A stretch of DNA of 64,000 nt from Frigoribacterium sp. Leaf186 (GCF_001423905.1 NZ_LMPQ01000001.1:675829-739828); one strand, 5' to 3'; shown: positions 8,471-17,770, counted from the first letter of the stretch. A program made the numbers and translations. The notes: generated by a model not told the origin, from the sequence alone.

Positions 8471-10588
8471 TCAGACCAGCTGCTTCTCGCGGGCGAAGTG
8501 GCAGGCGGCCGTGTGGTCGGCGCCGTCGCGGCCGTGCGGCAGCATGGCGGGCACCTCGTCCTCGCACCGCGAGCGCTGGGCCTCGGGCAGCATCGCGTAG
8601 AGCGGGCACCGGCTGCGGAACCGGCAACCCGTCTGCTTGACCGTCGGCGTCGGCGGGTCCCCCGGCAGCACGATGTGCTCGCGGGCCCGCTCCTTGACCG
8701 GGTCGGGCACCGGCACCGCCGAGAGCAGCGCCTGCGTGTAGGGGTGCAGCGGGTGCTCGAACACCTCGTCGACCGGGCCCGTCTCGACCGTGCGGCCGAG
8801 GTACATGACCGTGACCCGGTCGGCCACGTGCCGGATGACCGAGAGGTCGTGCGACACGAACAGGTACGACAGGTCGAGCTTCGCCTTGAGCTCGGCGAGC
8901 AGGTTGAGCACGCCGGCCTGGATCGACACGTCGAGCGCCGACACCGGTTCGTCGAGCACGATCAGCTTCGGGTCGGCGGCGAGCGCCCGGGCGATCGAGA
9001 TGCGCTGCCGCTGCCCGCCCGAGAACTCGTGCGGGTAGCGGGTCGCCGCGGCCGCCTCGAGCCCGACGAGCCGCATCAGCTCGGGCACGCGGCGCGACAC
9101 CTCGTCGCGGGGCCGCCCGATGGCCAGCAGCGGTTCGGCGATGATGTCGCTCACCGGCTGGCGCGGGTCGAGGCTGGCCATGGGGTCCTGGAAGACCATC
9201 GACACGGCGCCGCGCAACCGCTTGACGGTCGACCCGTCGAGCTTGCGGTCGAGGGCCGTGCCGAGCAGTTCGATCGTGCCGGCCTCGGGCACCCGGAGGT
9301 CCATGATCTCGTGCAGGGTCGTGCTCTTGCCCGAGCCCGACTCGCCCACGAGCCCGAGGGTCTCGCCCTCGCGCACGTCGAGGTCGACGCCGTCGACGGC
9401 CCAGACGCTGCCGACCCGGCGCTTGAACACCGAGCCCTTCGTCAGCGGAAAGGTCTTGACCAGCCCGTCGACGTGCAGCACGCGGTCGCGAGAAGCCCGG
9501 GGCACCGCCGCCAGGGCCGAGGTGAGGGCGGGTGGCAGGTCGTAGACGTCCTCGGGGTCGGTGCCCTCGCCGACGAGCTGGTCGGCGTGCAGGCACGCGG
9601 CCCGGTGGCCGGCCTCGACCGCGGGAGCCTGCTCGAGGGCGGGTTCGTCCACCCGGCACTCGGCCGTCGCCAGCGGGCAGCGCGCCGCGAACGGGCAGCC
9701 GGGGGCGAGCGACAGCAGCGACGGGGGCGTGCCCGGGATCGGCACGAGCGGCTGGTCCGAGCGCTGGTCGAGGCGTGGCAGTGCGCCGATGAGGCCGACC
9801 GTGTACGGCATGCGGGGGTGGGCGAACAGGTCGTCGGCGGTCGCCGTCTCGACGACCCGCCCCGCGTACATCACGGCGATGCGGTCGGCGAACCCGGCGA
9901 TGACGCCGAGGTCGTGGCTGACGAAGATCAGGGCGGCCCCGGTCTCGCGCTGGGCCGTGCGGAGCACCGAGATGACCTGGGCCTGGATCGTGACGTCGAG
10001 GGCAGTGGTCGGCTCGTCCGCCAGGATCACGTCGGGGTCATTCGCGATCGCCATCGCGATCATCGCCCGCTGCCGCATGCCCCCCGAGAACTCGTGCGGG
10101 AACGAGTCGACCCGGCGCTCGGGTTCGGGGATGCCGACCAGCCCGAGCAGCTCGATCGCCCGCTCGCGAGCCTGCTTCTTCGAGCCTCCGCGGTGGATGA
10201 GCACCGTCTCGGCGATCTGCTGACCCACCGTGTAGACCGGCGTGAAGGCCGACAGGGGGTCCTGGAAGACCATGGCGATGCGCTTGCCGCGGATCGCCGA
10301 CATCGACTTGTCGCTGCGACCGAGCAGCTCCTCCCCGTCGAGCGTGATCGACCCCGTCACCTTGGCGGTGGCGGGCAGCAGGCCGAGCACGGCCAGGCTC
10401 GTGACCGACTTGCCCGAGCCCGACTCGCCCACGATGCCGAGCACCTCGCCGCGCCGCAGCGTCAGGTCGACGCCGCGCACGGCGCGCACGGCGCCGTCCG
10501 GGGTCGGGAAGGTCACGGTCAGGTCGTGCACCTCGAGCACCGGGGCCGAGGAGGCGCGGGTGCGGTCGACCGGTTCGGTGAGCGTCAT
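8471..10588 (-). CDS. Dipeptide/oligopeptide ABC importer, fused double ATPase
   Basis: A 705-aa protein in which the two ATPases normally made separately (DppD-like and DppF-like) are joined. The first half has Walker A GESGSGKS at 54-61, signature FSGGMRQR and Walker B ILADEP. The second half repeats the set (GESGSGKS, FSGGQRQR, IVLDEP). Each half ends in an oligo_HPY-type C-terminal extension with cysteine-rich GCPFAARC and GCRFRSRC segments, as in family members that bind a cluster or form disulfides. The start ATG at 10588 overlaps the permease stop (ATGA). It is the last gene of the permease-permease-ATPase operon. Confidence 0.95.
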   Translation of the reverse strand: MTLTEPVDRTRASSAPVLEVHDLTVTFPTPDGAVRAVRGVDLTLRRGEVLGIVGESGSGKSVTSLAVLGLLPATAKVTGSITLDGEELLGRSDKSMSAIRGKRIAMVFQDPLSAFTPVYTVGQQIAETVLIHRGGSKKQARERAIELLGLVGIPEPERRVDSFPHEFSGGMRQRAMIAMAIANDPDVILADEPTTALDVTIQAQVISVLRTAQRETGAALIFVSHDLGVIAGFADRIAVMYAGRVVETATADDLFAHPRMPYTVGLIGALPRLDQRSDQPLVPIPGTPPSLLSLAPGCPFAARCPLATAECRVDEPALEQAPAVEAGHRAACLHADQLVGEGTDPEDVYDLPPALTSALAAVPRASRDRVLHVDGLVKTFPLTKGSVFKRRVGSVWAVDGVDLDVREGETLGLVGESGSGKSTTLHEIMDLRVPEAGTIELLGTALDRKLDGSTVKRLRGAVSMVFQDPMASLDPRQPVSDIIAEPLLAIGRPRDEVSRRVPELMRLVGLEAAAATRYPHEFSGGQRQRISIARALAADPKLIVLDEPVSALDVSIQAGVLNLLAELKAKLDLSYLFVSHDLSVIRHVADRVTVMYLGRTVETGPVDEVFEHPLHPYTQALLSAVPVPDPVKERAREHIVLPGDPPTPTVKQTGCRFRSRCPLYAMLPEAQRSRCEDEVPAMLPHGRDGADHTAACHFAREKQLV

Positions 10589-11682
10589 GCGCGCTCCCCC
10601 TTCTCGTCGTTCGTGCGGGTCGGGGCAGCGGAGCCGACGTCGGCCCCGGGGGCGGGGCTCGCCGCCTCGGAGACGCCGCCGGTGCGACCGAGGGGCGCCG
10701 CGCCTCCTCGGCTCTCGGCCGTGCGGCCGCGCGTGCGGCGACGGCGGCCGGTGCGACCGGCCGTCGAGGTCGGGTCGAGCGCGTCGCGCAGGCCGTCGCC
10801 GAGCAGGTTGCTGGCGAGCGCGAAGACGATCAGGGCGCCGGCCGCGAAGAAGAACAGCCAGGGCTTGGTCGTGGCCGCGCTCTGGTTCTGGGCGATGAGC
10901 GTGCCGAGCGACACGTCGGGCGGCTGCACGCCGAAGCCGAAGTACGACAGCCCCGACTCGGTGAGCACGGCGGCGCCGATCGCGATCGTGGCGTCGATCA
11001 CCAGGAACGACGCGACGTTCGGCAGGATGTGCCGCACGATGATCGTGAAGTGGCCGATGCCCATGTAGCGGGCGGCCCGGATGAACTCCCGCTCCTTGAT
11101 GCTGAGGGTGAGCGAGCGCACGACGCGGGCGGTGATCATCCAGCCGAACAGCGCGAGCAGGGCGACGAGGATCAGCCAGCCGTACTGCTTGAGGCGCGGC
11201 GAGAGGATCGCGATGATCAAGAACGACGGCAGCACGAGCAGCAGGTCGACGAAGACCATGACGGCCCGGTCGACCCAGCCGCCGAAGTACCCGGCCATCG
11301 CGCCGAGCATGCCGGCGATGACGGTCGAGAACAGCGCGACGAGCAGGCCGATCAGCAGCGACTTCTGCAGGCCCCTGGCGGTCTGGGCGAAGACGTCCTG
11401 GCCGATGTTGTTCGTGCCGAACCAGTGGGCGCCGGTCGGCGGCGACGACAGGGCCGTGTAGTCGATGTAGTCGTAGGCGTACGGCGAGACGAGCGGGCCG
11501 ACGAAGGCGAAGACGAACAGCAGCACGACGGTCACGAGGCCGACGGTGGCGCCGCGGTTGGCGAACAGGCGTCTGAAGGTCAGCACGAGGCGGTTCGGCG
11601 TCGTCGCCGCCGCCTCTTCTCGCGACTCGGGCACGACGGCGTCGGACGGGCCCTCGAGGAGGTCGGGTGTGAACCGGGTCAT
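10585..11682 (-). CDS. Dipeptide/oligopeptide ABC importer permease, DppC-like
   Basis: The second permease of the peptide importer, 365 aa. It has a short cytoplasmic N-terminal region, a first helix at about 50-70, a periplasmic loop with FGTNNIGQDVFAQ typical of DppC/OppC, and five further helices. The EAA loop for ATPase contact reads EFIRAARYMGIG. The last 70 residues or so form a basic, low-complexity tail that the family lacks; it includes a GGAGGCGCG copy (10699-10707) and may be dispensable. Start and stop positions fit a coupled operon (10-bp gap upstream, 4-bp overlap downstream). Confidence 0.94.
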   Translation of the reverse strand: MTRFTPDLLEGPSDAVVPESREEAAATTPNRLVLTFRRLFANRGATVGLVTVVLLFVFAFVGPLVSPYAYDYIDYTALSSPPTGAHWFGTNNIGQDVFAQTARGLQKSLLIGLLVALFSTVIAGMLGAMAGYFGGWVDRAVMVFVDLLLVLPSFLIIAILSPRLKQYGWLILVALLALFGWMITARVVRSLTLSIKEREFIRAARYMGIGHFTIIVRHILPNVASFLVIDATIAIGAAVLTESGLSYFGFGVQPPDVSLGTLIAQNQSAATTKPWLFFFAAGALIVFALASNLLGDGLRDALDPTSTAGRTGRRRRTRGRTAESRGGAAPLGRTGGVSEAASPAPGADVGSAAPTRTNDEKGERA

Positions 11683-11691
11683 GGGGCGGCC

Positions 11692-12678
11692 CTACTTCTG
11701 CGCTCGGACGCGCGGGTCGAGCACCGCGTTCAGCACGTCCGACACGAAGCCGGCGAGCAGCACGACGACGGCGCTGTAGAGGGTGTACGTGACGACGACG
11801 TTGATGTCGTTCGCCTGCACGGCGTCGATGAACCAGGCGCCGAGGCCGTTCCAGGCGAAGATCTTCTCGGTGAAGGTGGCCCCGGTCAGCACGCCGAGGA
11901 ACGCGAAGGCGAACAACGTCGTCATCGGGATCAACGCCGTGCGCAGCCCGTGCTTGAAGATCGCGGGGCGGCGGCGCAGCCCCTTGGCCCGGGCGGTGCG
12001 GATGTAGTCGGCCTGCAGCACGTCGAGCATCGTCGCCCGCTGGTACCGGCTGTAGACGGCGATCAAGCCGACGCCGATCGAGATGGTGGGCAGCAGCAGG
12101 TGGGCGATGCGGTCCCACGCGATCGTGCCGAGCCCGCCGGTCAGGTTGGGCGTCGCCTCACCGGTGAAGGTGATCAGCTGGTACCCCAGGACGTCGTTGA
12201 GCTTCGTCGCCCCGATCTTCAGCAGCACCGCCGTGAGGAACACCGGCGTGCTGATCAGGACGAACGACAGCACCGACGAGACGCGGTCCGAGAACGCGTA
12301 CTGCCGGATGGCGTTCCAGGTGCCGACCACGACCGCGAGCACGATGCCGAGGATCGACCCCACCAGCAGGAGGCGCAGGCTGACGCCCAGCCTCGGCCCG
12401 AATTCTGCCGCGACCGGCTTGTCCTGGATGGTCTGGCCGAGGTCGCCGGTGACGGCACCACCGAGCCAGTGGACGTAGCGGTCGCCGAGGGGGTCCTTGT
12501 CGTTGACGCCGATCGAGGTGAGCTTGGCGTCGACGATCTCGGAGGACGGACGCGGGTTGCGGTCGGCGTAGACGGAGCGCGGGTTGAGGGTCGCCGAGGC
12601 GAGGAAGTAGGTGAGCGACGTCGCGATGAAGACCAGGGCGACGTAGTACACCAGCCGGCGGGCGAGGAATCGAGCCAT
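11692..12678 (-). CDS. Dipeptide/oligopeptide ABC importer permease, DppB-like
   Basis: The first permease of the importer, 328 aa. The DppB N-terminal pattern is clear (MARFLARRLVYYVALVFIAT), followed by a periplasmic region and five more membrane helices. The EAA motif reads DYIRTARAKGL. It heads the operon and is divergent from the receptor gene at 12898, so importer and receptor are probably co-regulated from the spacer between them. The start has no SD, but a TAGTGT box 8 nt upstream points to a leaderless mRNA. Confidence 0.94.
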   Translation of the reverse strand: MARFLARRLVYYVALVFIATSLTYFLASATLNPRSVYADRNPRPSSEIVDAKLTSIGVNDKDPLGDRYVHWLGGAVTGDLGQTIQDKPVAAEFGPRLGVSLRLLLVGSILGIVLAVVVGTWNAIRQYAFSDRVSSVLSFVLISTPVFLTAVLLKIGATKLNDVLGYQLITFTGEATPNLTGGLGTIAWDRIAHLLLPTISIGVGLIAVYSRYQRATMLDVLQADYIRTARAKGLRRRPAIFKHGLRTALIPMTTLFAFAFLGVLTGATFTEKIFAWNGLGAWFIDAVQANDINVVVTYTLYSAVVVLLAGFVSDVLNAVLDPRVRAQK

Positions 12679-12686
12679 GGCAGATC

Positions 12687-12692
12687 ACACTA
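12687..12692 (-). promoter_or_regulatory. Putative -10 box of the peptide-importer operon (leaderless)
   Basis: TAGTGT on the minus strand, 8 nt before the ATG at 12678. The 219-bp divergent spacer also contains an AT-richer stretch at about 12725-12790 that likely holds receptor-gene promoter elements. I cannot assign a clear -35/-10 pair there. Confidence 0.4.
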
Positions 12693-12897
12693 GACGTACC
12701 CCGAGCCCGGGCCAGCTGGCCAGGTTTCGAGCGTGTAACGAATTCTCATGAAAGTTTGCGCGGATTCAGGGCGTCCGTACATTTGTGCACACGCTGTCAG
12801 ATGTCGACAGACGCCGCACCTCGTGACACCACGGGCCGCCGTCGTCCTCGGAACGACCCTGATCAGCACTTTTCATCACGATGCAGTTCGGAGTGCC

Positions 12898-14571
12898 ATG
12901 AAGATCACGAAGAAGCTCGGCCTCGCAGCCGGCCTCGTCAGCATCGCCCTCGTCGTCACGGCGTGCAGCGGAGGCGGCGGCAACGACGGCGACGGGGCCG
13001 CGAAGAACGGCGAGTTGTCCCCCGACGGCGACATCAACGCCACCGCGGCGGCCGACGTCGAGCAGGGCGGAACGCTCACCCTGCCGCTCAGCCAGCTGCC
13101 CTCGCAGTGGAACTACGGCCAGCTCGACGGCGCGCTGGTCGACTCGGCGCTGATGGAGAGCGCCGTGCTGCCCCAGCCCTTCCGCATCGACGAGAAGGGC
13201 GTGCCGCAGATCGACGAGAACCTCGTCACGAGTGCCGAGGCGACGAGCGACGACCCGCTCGTGGTGACCTACGACATCAACCCCGACGCGGTGTGGAACG
13301 ACGGCACGCCGATCACGGTCGCGGACTTCCAGGCCTGGAAGACCGCCCTCGACGGCTCGAACGCCGAGTACCTGGTCGGCAGCACCCTCGGCCCCGACCG
13401 CATGGCCTCGGTCGAGGCCGGTTCGAGCGACAAGCAGGTCGTCGTGACCTACTCGGAGCCGTTCTCGGACTGGAAGAGCATGTTCGCGCCGCTCTACCCG
13501 GCCAGCCTCTACAACGACCCGACCGCGTTCAACACGGCCTACGTCGACGACCTCCCGGTCTCGGGAGGACCGTACAAGGTGGAGAAGATCGACACCACGG
13601 CGCAGACCGTGACGATCGTGCCGAACGAGATGTGGTGGGGTGACGCCCCCAAGCTCGACTCGGTGGTCTTCCGCGCCCTCGACAGCGACGCCGACGTCGA
13701 CGCCTACCTGAACGGCGAGATCGACTACGTCACGGGCAACTCGTCCGAGCGCTACGACCGCCTGAAGGGTGCGAAGGACACCGACATCCGGGCAGCACCG
13801 TCGGCCCGCTACACGCACGTCGACTTCAGCACGAAGGGCATCCTCGCCGACGAGAAGATCCGTCAGGCGATCCAGCACGCGGTCGACCGCGAGGCCCTGG
13901 GCAAGGTCATCACGAGCACCCTGCCCTACGAGCTGCAGACCCTCAACAACCACCTGTTCCTCAGCACCGACGGCGCCTACCAGGACAACGCGAAGGAGAC
14001 CGGCGACTACGACGTCGACGAGGCGAAGAAGATCCTCGCCGACGACGGGTGGGAGCTGAACGGCGACGTGCTCGAGAAGGACGGCGAACAGCTCGAGGTC
14101 GCCGTGACGATCCCGTCCGGCACGCCCATCTCGCAGCAGCTGTCCGAGGTCATGCAGAGTCAGCTCGCCGCGGTCGGCATCAAGCTGACGATCAACGCCG
14201 TCAGCGTCGACTCGTTCTTCGAGGACAACGTGACCCCCGGCAACTACGACATGACGATCTTCGTCTGGGCCGGCACCGGCTACCAGGCGTCGGGCGTCAG
14301 CATCTACAACTCGGACGAGCAGGGCCAGAACTACGGCCGCGTCTCGAGCCCCGAGATCGACGACCTGCTGAGCCAGGCCGTCGCCGAGGGCGACCCCGAC
14401 ACGGCGGCCGACCTGTACAACCAGGCCGACGAGAAGATCTGGGAGATCGGGCACTCGATGCCGATCATCCAGGCTCCGCTGATCTCGTTCCAGAGCCCGA
14501 AGCTCGCGAACTACGGCGCCCGTGCCGGAGCGAGCGACGTCGACTGGACGATCGTCGGCTTCACGAAGTAG
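12898..14571 (+). CDS. Solute-binding lipoprotein of the peptide importer (SBP family 5)
   Basis: The extracellular receptor of the divergent ABC importer. The 557-aa precursor has a lipoprotein signal with lipobox VVTAC (C23), so the mature protein is anchored through Cys23. The family 5 SBP fold is shown by the N-terminal GGTLTLPLSQLPSQWNY, the central DITYDxxP-like DPLVVTYDINPDAVWNDGT and the hinge segment IRQAIQHAVDREAL. The ligand cannot be read from sequence; peptides are typical. The upstream frame is open but has no signal peptide, so the ATG at 12898 is preferred. A strong hairpin terminator follows. Confidence 0.94.
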   Translation: MKITKKLGLAAGLVSIALVVTACSGGGGNDGDGAAKNGELSPDGDINATAAADVEQGGTLTLPLSQLPSQWNYGQLDGALVDSALMESAVLPQPFRIDEKGVPQIDENLVTSAEATSDDPLVVTYDINPDAVWNDGTPITVADFQAWKTALDGSNAEYLVGSTLGPDRMASVEAGSSDKQVVVTYSEPFSDWKSMFAPLYPASLYNDPTAFNTAYVDDLPVSGGPYKVEKIDTTAQTVTIVPNEMWWGDAPKLDSVVFRALDSDADVDAYLNGEIDYVTGNSSERYDRLKGAKDTDIRAAPSARYTHVDFSTKGILADEKIRQAIQHAVDREALGKVITSTLPYELQTLNNHLFLSTDGAYQDNAKETGDYDVDEAKKILADDGWELNGDVLEKDGEQLEVAVTIPSGTPISQQLSEVMQSQLAAVGIKLTINAVSVDSFFEDNVTPGNYDMTIFVWAGTGYQASGVSIYNSDEQGQNYGRVSSPEIDDLLSQAVAEGDPDTAADLYNQADEKIWEIGHSMPIIQAPLISFQSPKLANYGARAGASDVDWTIVGFTK

Positions 14572-14584
14572 ACCGCGCCACCCC

Positions 14585-14627
14585 GGGCCCGTCCGCCCTC
14601 TCGCTCAGCGGGAGGCCGGACGGGCCC
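14585..14627 (+). terminator. Terminator after the peptide receptor gene
   Basis: An 11-bp perfect stem (GGGCCCGTCCG with its complement) closes a loop that can itself pair. It lies 14 bp after the stop. The convergent signal peptidase gene ends inside it at 14605, so it may act in both directions. Confidence 0.75.
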
Positions 14628-15210
14628 TTCGCGTCCGCACCCGACGTCGCTGCGCCTCCACCAGTCCGGTGGCGAGGGCGTAGCCCGCGTAGCCGAGCAA
14701 CGCCACGGCCAACAGCGGCACGATCCACGACCGGGCGTCGCCGTTCACGACCTGGTTGACGAAACCGAGCCAGGGCACCGAGTACCACAGGGTGCCCCGC
14801 ACCTGCTCGGGCAGCACGAGGGCGGCGTCGGGCTCGGAGTTCGCGTCACCCTTCGTGACGAACGCCGTGCCGCCGTCCGACGACGACACGATCTCGGTGA
14901 CCCGGTGGCTGATCACCTCGGGCCGACCGCTCTCGATCTGGTAGGTCACGACGTCGCCGATCCGGATCTCGTCGACCGGCGTCGGTGCCACCACGATCAG
15001 GGTGCCCGGGGGCAGTCGGGGCTCCATCGAGCCGGTCAGCACGGTGAGGGGCGTCGCCCCGGCTGCCTTCGGCACGACGATCAGCACCACGGCGAGCCCG
15101 AGGACCACGGCGAGCAAGCCTGCGCTGAGGCCGAGACCGAGGGCGTGCCGCAGCCCCCTGCCGCGCACGGCTGCTCGGCGGCCGCTCACGGCTGCGCGGC
15201 GGCCGCTCAC
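14605..15210 (-). CDS. SipW-type signal peptidase I
   Basis: A 201-aa signal peptidase of the ER/SipW type. The nucleophile is in TGSMEP (S61) and the second catalytic residue is a histidine in ISHRV (H102), instead of the lysine of LepB. A membrane helix spans about 27-48 and another about 165-185. It starts at the GTG at 15210, which overlaps the stop of the upstream gene. Its N-terminus is a duplicated VSGRRAA made by a 21-bp direct repeat, so a second GTG start seven codons on is possible. It is the last gene of the alternate-signal operon and presumably processes the three exported proteins upstream. The housekeeping LepB is at 45772. Confidence 0.88.
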   Translation of the reverse strand: MSGRRAAVSGRRAAVRGRGLRHALGLGLSAGLLAVVLGLAVVLIVVPKAAGATPLTVLTGSMEPRLPPGTLIVVAPTPVDEIRIGDVVTYQIESGRPEVISHRVTEIVSSSDGGTAFVTKGDANSEPDAALVLPEQVRGTLWYSVPWLGFVNQVVNGDARSWIVPLLAVALLGYAGYALATGLVEAQRRRVRTRRARPASR

Positions 15211-16121
15211 GGCTGTTCCCCCGAGGCGTCGTCGTCGTCGACGTCCGCACGACGTCGCCCGACCGCCACGAACGCGCCCGACAGCACGGCGATCGCCGCG
15301 ATCAGCAGCGGCAACCAGCTGCCCCGGAGGGGCAACGGCACGAAGTCGTCCAGAGCGTCCAGGGCGTGGACGGGCAGGTCCGTGTCGCCCCACGAGTCGG
15401 CGGTGCCGCCGCCCGACCGCCCCGCGCCGCCGACGGAGGACGCCGCCCCGCCGGCCGGAACAGCCGAGGAGGCGCGGGTCGCCACCGCCTCGACGGTCGC
15501 GCTCGACGCGCGGTCGCCACCCGCGCCTCCTGGGGTCAGGCCGTCGCCGACGCCGGGGTCCGAGGCCTCGGCCCCCGCGCAGCCCGCGACGACGGCTCCC
15601 CCGGTCAGGCCGGTGAGCGTGACGAGGACGCCGAAGTCGAGCGTCTGGTCGTCCGTGCCGGCACCCGCCGACTCGTCGAGGGCGACCGAGACGGTGACCG
15701 GTGCCTCCTGCCCGGCGGCGAGCCGGACCGGGGCGAGCACCGGGGTGCACCCGTCGTCGGCCAGGGTGACCGGCGGCACGTCGCCGAGGTCGAGGTCGGA
15801 GTGCGAGCTGACCGTGACCGTCTCGGCGAACGCGGCCGACGAGGTCGTGACGTCGACGAGCCGGGCCCCGAGCGTGGCGGGCCCGGTCGAGACGTTCTTC
15901 ACCCAGAAGGTGCCGGTCGTGCTCGCCCCCGGCACGAGCCGGAGGTCGTCGCCGAACAACGCCGAGTCGAGCCGACCCTCCCAGTGCCGGCCGTCGTCGC
16001 TCACCATGAGGCGCGGGGCCTCCCCCGCGACCGCCGGCGACGGGGTCGCCAAGGCACCACCGACCGCCGCGACGAGGGCCGCGGCGGTGACGGCGGCGAC
16101 GACCGGTCGACCGTGTCTCAC
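15207..16121 (-). CDS. Secreted, C-terminally membrane-anchored protein of the SipW operon
   Basis: I do not recognise a named family. The 304-aa product has a standard Sec signal peptide (residues about 1-32, AVAG cleavage region). An extracellular beta-rich domain follows, with phrases such as STTGTFWVKNVS that resemble the TasA/camelysin-like proteins of such loci. Then comes a Gly/Ala/Ser-rich stretch, a single helix at about 268-288 and an acidic cytoplasmic tail. It lacks the LW alternate-signal motif of its neighbours and any LPXTG. It starts at a GTG overlapping the upstream stop. Two GGAGGCGCG copies in opposite orientation (15468, 15522) lie in the low-complexity part. Likely an anchor or assembly factor for the exported subunits (inference). 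Confidence 0.75.
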   Translation of the reverse strand: MRHGRPVVAAVTAAALVAAVGGALATPSPAVAGEAPRLMVSDDGRHWEGRLDSALFGDDLRLVPGASTTGTFWVKNVSTGPATLGARLVDVTTSSAAFAETVTVSSHSDLDLGDVPPVTLADDGCTPVLAPVRLAAGQEAPVTVSVALDESAGAGTDDQTLDFGVLVTLTGLTGGAVVAGCAGAEASDPGVGDGLTPGGAGGDRASSATVEAVATRASSAVPAGGAASSVGGAGRSGGGTADSWGDTDLPVHALDALDDFVPLPLRGSWLPLLIAAIAVLSGAFVAVGRRRADVDDDDASGEQP

Positions 16122-17023
16122 GGGCACTGGATGTTCCTCGTGCCGTACTGGTCGTAGACCACCCTCAGCGTGCCGACGGCCATGAGGTCGGTCGGCTGGC
16201 CGTCGACCACGACCCGGATGTCGACGGTGATCGGTCCGTCGCCGAACGGGTCCTTCGGCAGGGTGTCGCGGGTGAAGGCGAAGTGCGGGTAGTCGCCCGT
16301 CTGCTCGGAGGTCGAGACGCGGGTGCTGCCGACGTAGCTCGCGTAGCGGGTCGCGGTCGCTCGCGACGACGGGTCGAAGTCGAGCCACGCGTAGGCCTCG
16401 CCGTCCGGCCGGCAGACGGCCGTCTGCGCCGGCGCGATCGTGTTGTTCTGCACGATGCGGCGGTCCAGCGGGGTCGCCGTCCACGACCCGGCGGCGAGCG
16501 AGACGGTGAGGGTCGGGTTGACGCGTCCGGTGGGCGAGGACGTCGCGATCGAGGTCCGCAGGCACCAGGTGACGGACGCCTTGCTCGCGAGCGTCCCGGT
16601 CATGTTCGGGACGGCCGCCCAGGTGCCCTCGACCCGGCCCGAGCCCACGGTGGCGGAGGCGATGCAGTCCGAGGCGGCGGGGACGGGCCAGGCCACGAGG
16701 GCGATCGACCGGGCGAGCTCGGTCGAGCTGCCCGAGCTGAGCACGCCGCCGGTCGAGTAGGTGGCCTGCACGGTGCCGGAGTTCGTGACGGTCCACGGCG
16801 CGGTCAACGACCTCGTCGAACCGGCGTAATCGGCCTGCAGGCCGTCCACCGTGCCGGCCGAGAGCGCGACCGCGCCGGTCCTGACCTGCTCGGTCAGGGT
16901 GGCGTTCGCCGTCCAGAGCGCGGCCGCCGCGCCTCCTGACGCCAGGACGACGCCCACGATCACGCCGACGACGAGGGCGGCCGTCGCGCGGCGGGCCGAG
17001 GCGCGTGCCCGACGGCCCGTCAC
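16118..17023 (-). CDS. Alternate-signal exported protein (SipW substrate-like), large
   Basis: A 301-aa exported protein. The N-terminus is basic, then hydrophobic (about 13-31), and ends in GGAAAALWTAN at 30-40, matching the G-x-x-A-L-W pattern of alternate signal peptides cut by SipW-type peptidases. The mature part is rich in Ser/Thr/Val/Gly with few charged residues, as expected of beta-sandwich surface proteins, and carries several cysteines (SDCIAS, TWCLRT, AVCRPD, NIQCP). It starts at the GTG at 17023, overlapping the upstream stop, and ends in a GTGA overlap with the next gene. No biochemical function can be assigned. Confidence 0.8.
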   Translation of the reverse strand: MTGRRARASARRATAALVVGVIVGVVLASGGAAAALWTANATLTEQVRTGAVALSAGTVDGLQADYAGSTRSLTAPWTVTNSGTVQATYSTGGVLSSGSSTELARSIALVAWPVPAASDCIASATVGSGRVEGTWAAVPNMTGTLASKASVTWCLRTSIATSSPTGRVNPTLTVSLAAGSWTATPLDRRIVQNNTIAPAQTAVCRPDGEAYAWLDFDPSSRATATRYASYVGSTRVSTSEQTGDYPHFAFTRDTLPKDPFGDGPITVDIRVVVDGQPTDLMAVGTLRVVYDQYGTRNIQCP

Positions 17024-17622
17024 GGCGCCACCTGCGTGCCGGTCAGGACGAGCCCGATCGACGAGGTCTGGGCCTGCACGGCTGCCGGTGCGTCGCCGTC
17101 GAGCGTGACCACCACGCATCCGGTGACGGTCACCCCGGCGGGCAACGTGAAGTAGCCGCTGCCGGTGTCGAAGGCCGAGGGGCGGGCCGAGTAGCCGCCC
17201 ACGCCGGTGGTGCAGTCCGCCGACTTCGCCACGGCGGTCAGCCGCACCGTCAGCTCGCCGACGAGCGACGACGTCGACGCGGTGGTGGTCCCCGCGGCGA
17301 CCCTCATGGCGAGGTCGACCGAGCCGGTGTTGGTCGCGGTGAAGGTGCCGGCGGTCGCCCCGCCGGGGCCGAGCACGGTCGCGTCGAGGGCCGTGACGGC
17401 GCCGACCGAGAGGCCTGCCGTGCCCGAGCTGACCGTGACGGCGGTGGGGGCCACCGAGCCGTTCCACAGCGCGTACGTGCCCCCGGTCGCCACGAGGGCG
17501 ACGGCGACGGACCCGCCCACGACGGCCGTCCACGCCCAGAGCGAGCGCAGCGGACGACGAGGCGAGGAGGCGCGCTCGGCCGAGCGGTGGCGCGCGCGTC
17601 CCGCAGGTGACGGTCTCGACAT
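17020..17622 (-). CDS. Alternate-signal exported protein (SipW substrate-like), small
   Basis: A 200-aa exported protein. After a 28-residue basic leader and a hydrophobic helix comes TGGTYALWNGS at 46-56, the clearest alternate-signal motif of the locus. The mature domain is Thr/Ala/Val-rich, with an FTATNTGSVDLAMRV segment common in TasA-like and camelysin-like beta proteins, and two cysteine sites (SADCTTG, GCVVV). The gene is the first of the distal part of the operon. It lies 148 bp after the putative major subunit gene, with a hairpin between. Confidence 0.8.
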   Translation of the reverse strand: MSRPSPAGRARHRSAERASSPRRPLRSLWAWTAVVGGSVAVALVATGGTYALWNGSVAPTAVTVSSGTAGLSVGAVTALDATVLGPGGATAGTFTATNTGSVDLAMRVAAGTTTASTSSLVGELTVRLTAVAKSADCTTGVGGYSARPSAFDTGSGYFTLPAGVTVTGCVVVTLDGDAPAAVQAQTSSIGLVLTGTQVAP

Positions 17623-17695
17623 CGGCTCACCCCCTGGTGGTCGGTCGTGCGGTGGTCCGGACCCGGTGGTCGGCCGGGTCGGACGATGGGGTGGC

Positions 17696-17724
17696 GGCCG
17701 GACCGCGTCGGGTGCGGTCCGGTC
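17696..17724 (-). terminator. Putative attenuating hairpin in the SipW operon
   Basis: The stem CCGGACCGC with GCGGTCCGG (9 bp, extendable by a wobble pair) lies between the proximal exported-protein gene and the distal genes. It has no poly-T tract. It could reduce read-through so that the proximal product is made in excess. Confidence 0.45.
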
Positions 17725-17770
17725 GCCGGTCGGTGGGGCGGGTGCGGGGCCGACGGGCGGCCCGCACGCG

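Noticed and set aside
12748-12897. Longer N-terminus for the peptide receptor
   Set aside because: The extra residues have no signal features, and the lipoprotein signal begins exactly at the ATG at 12898.
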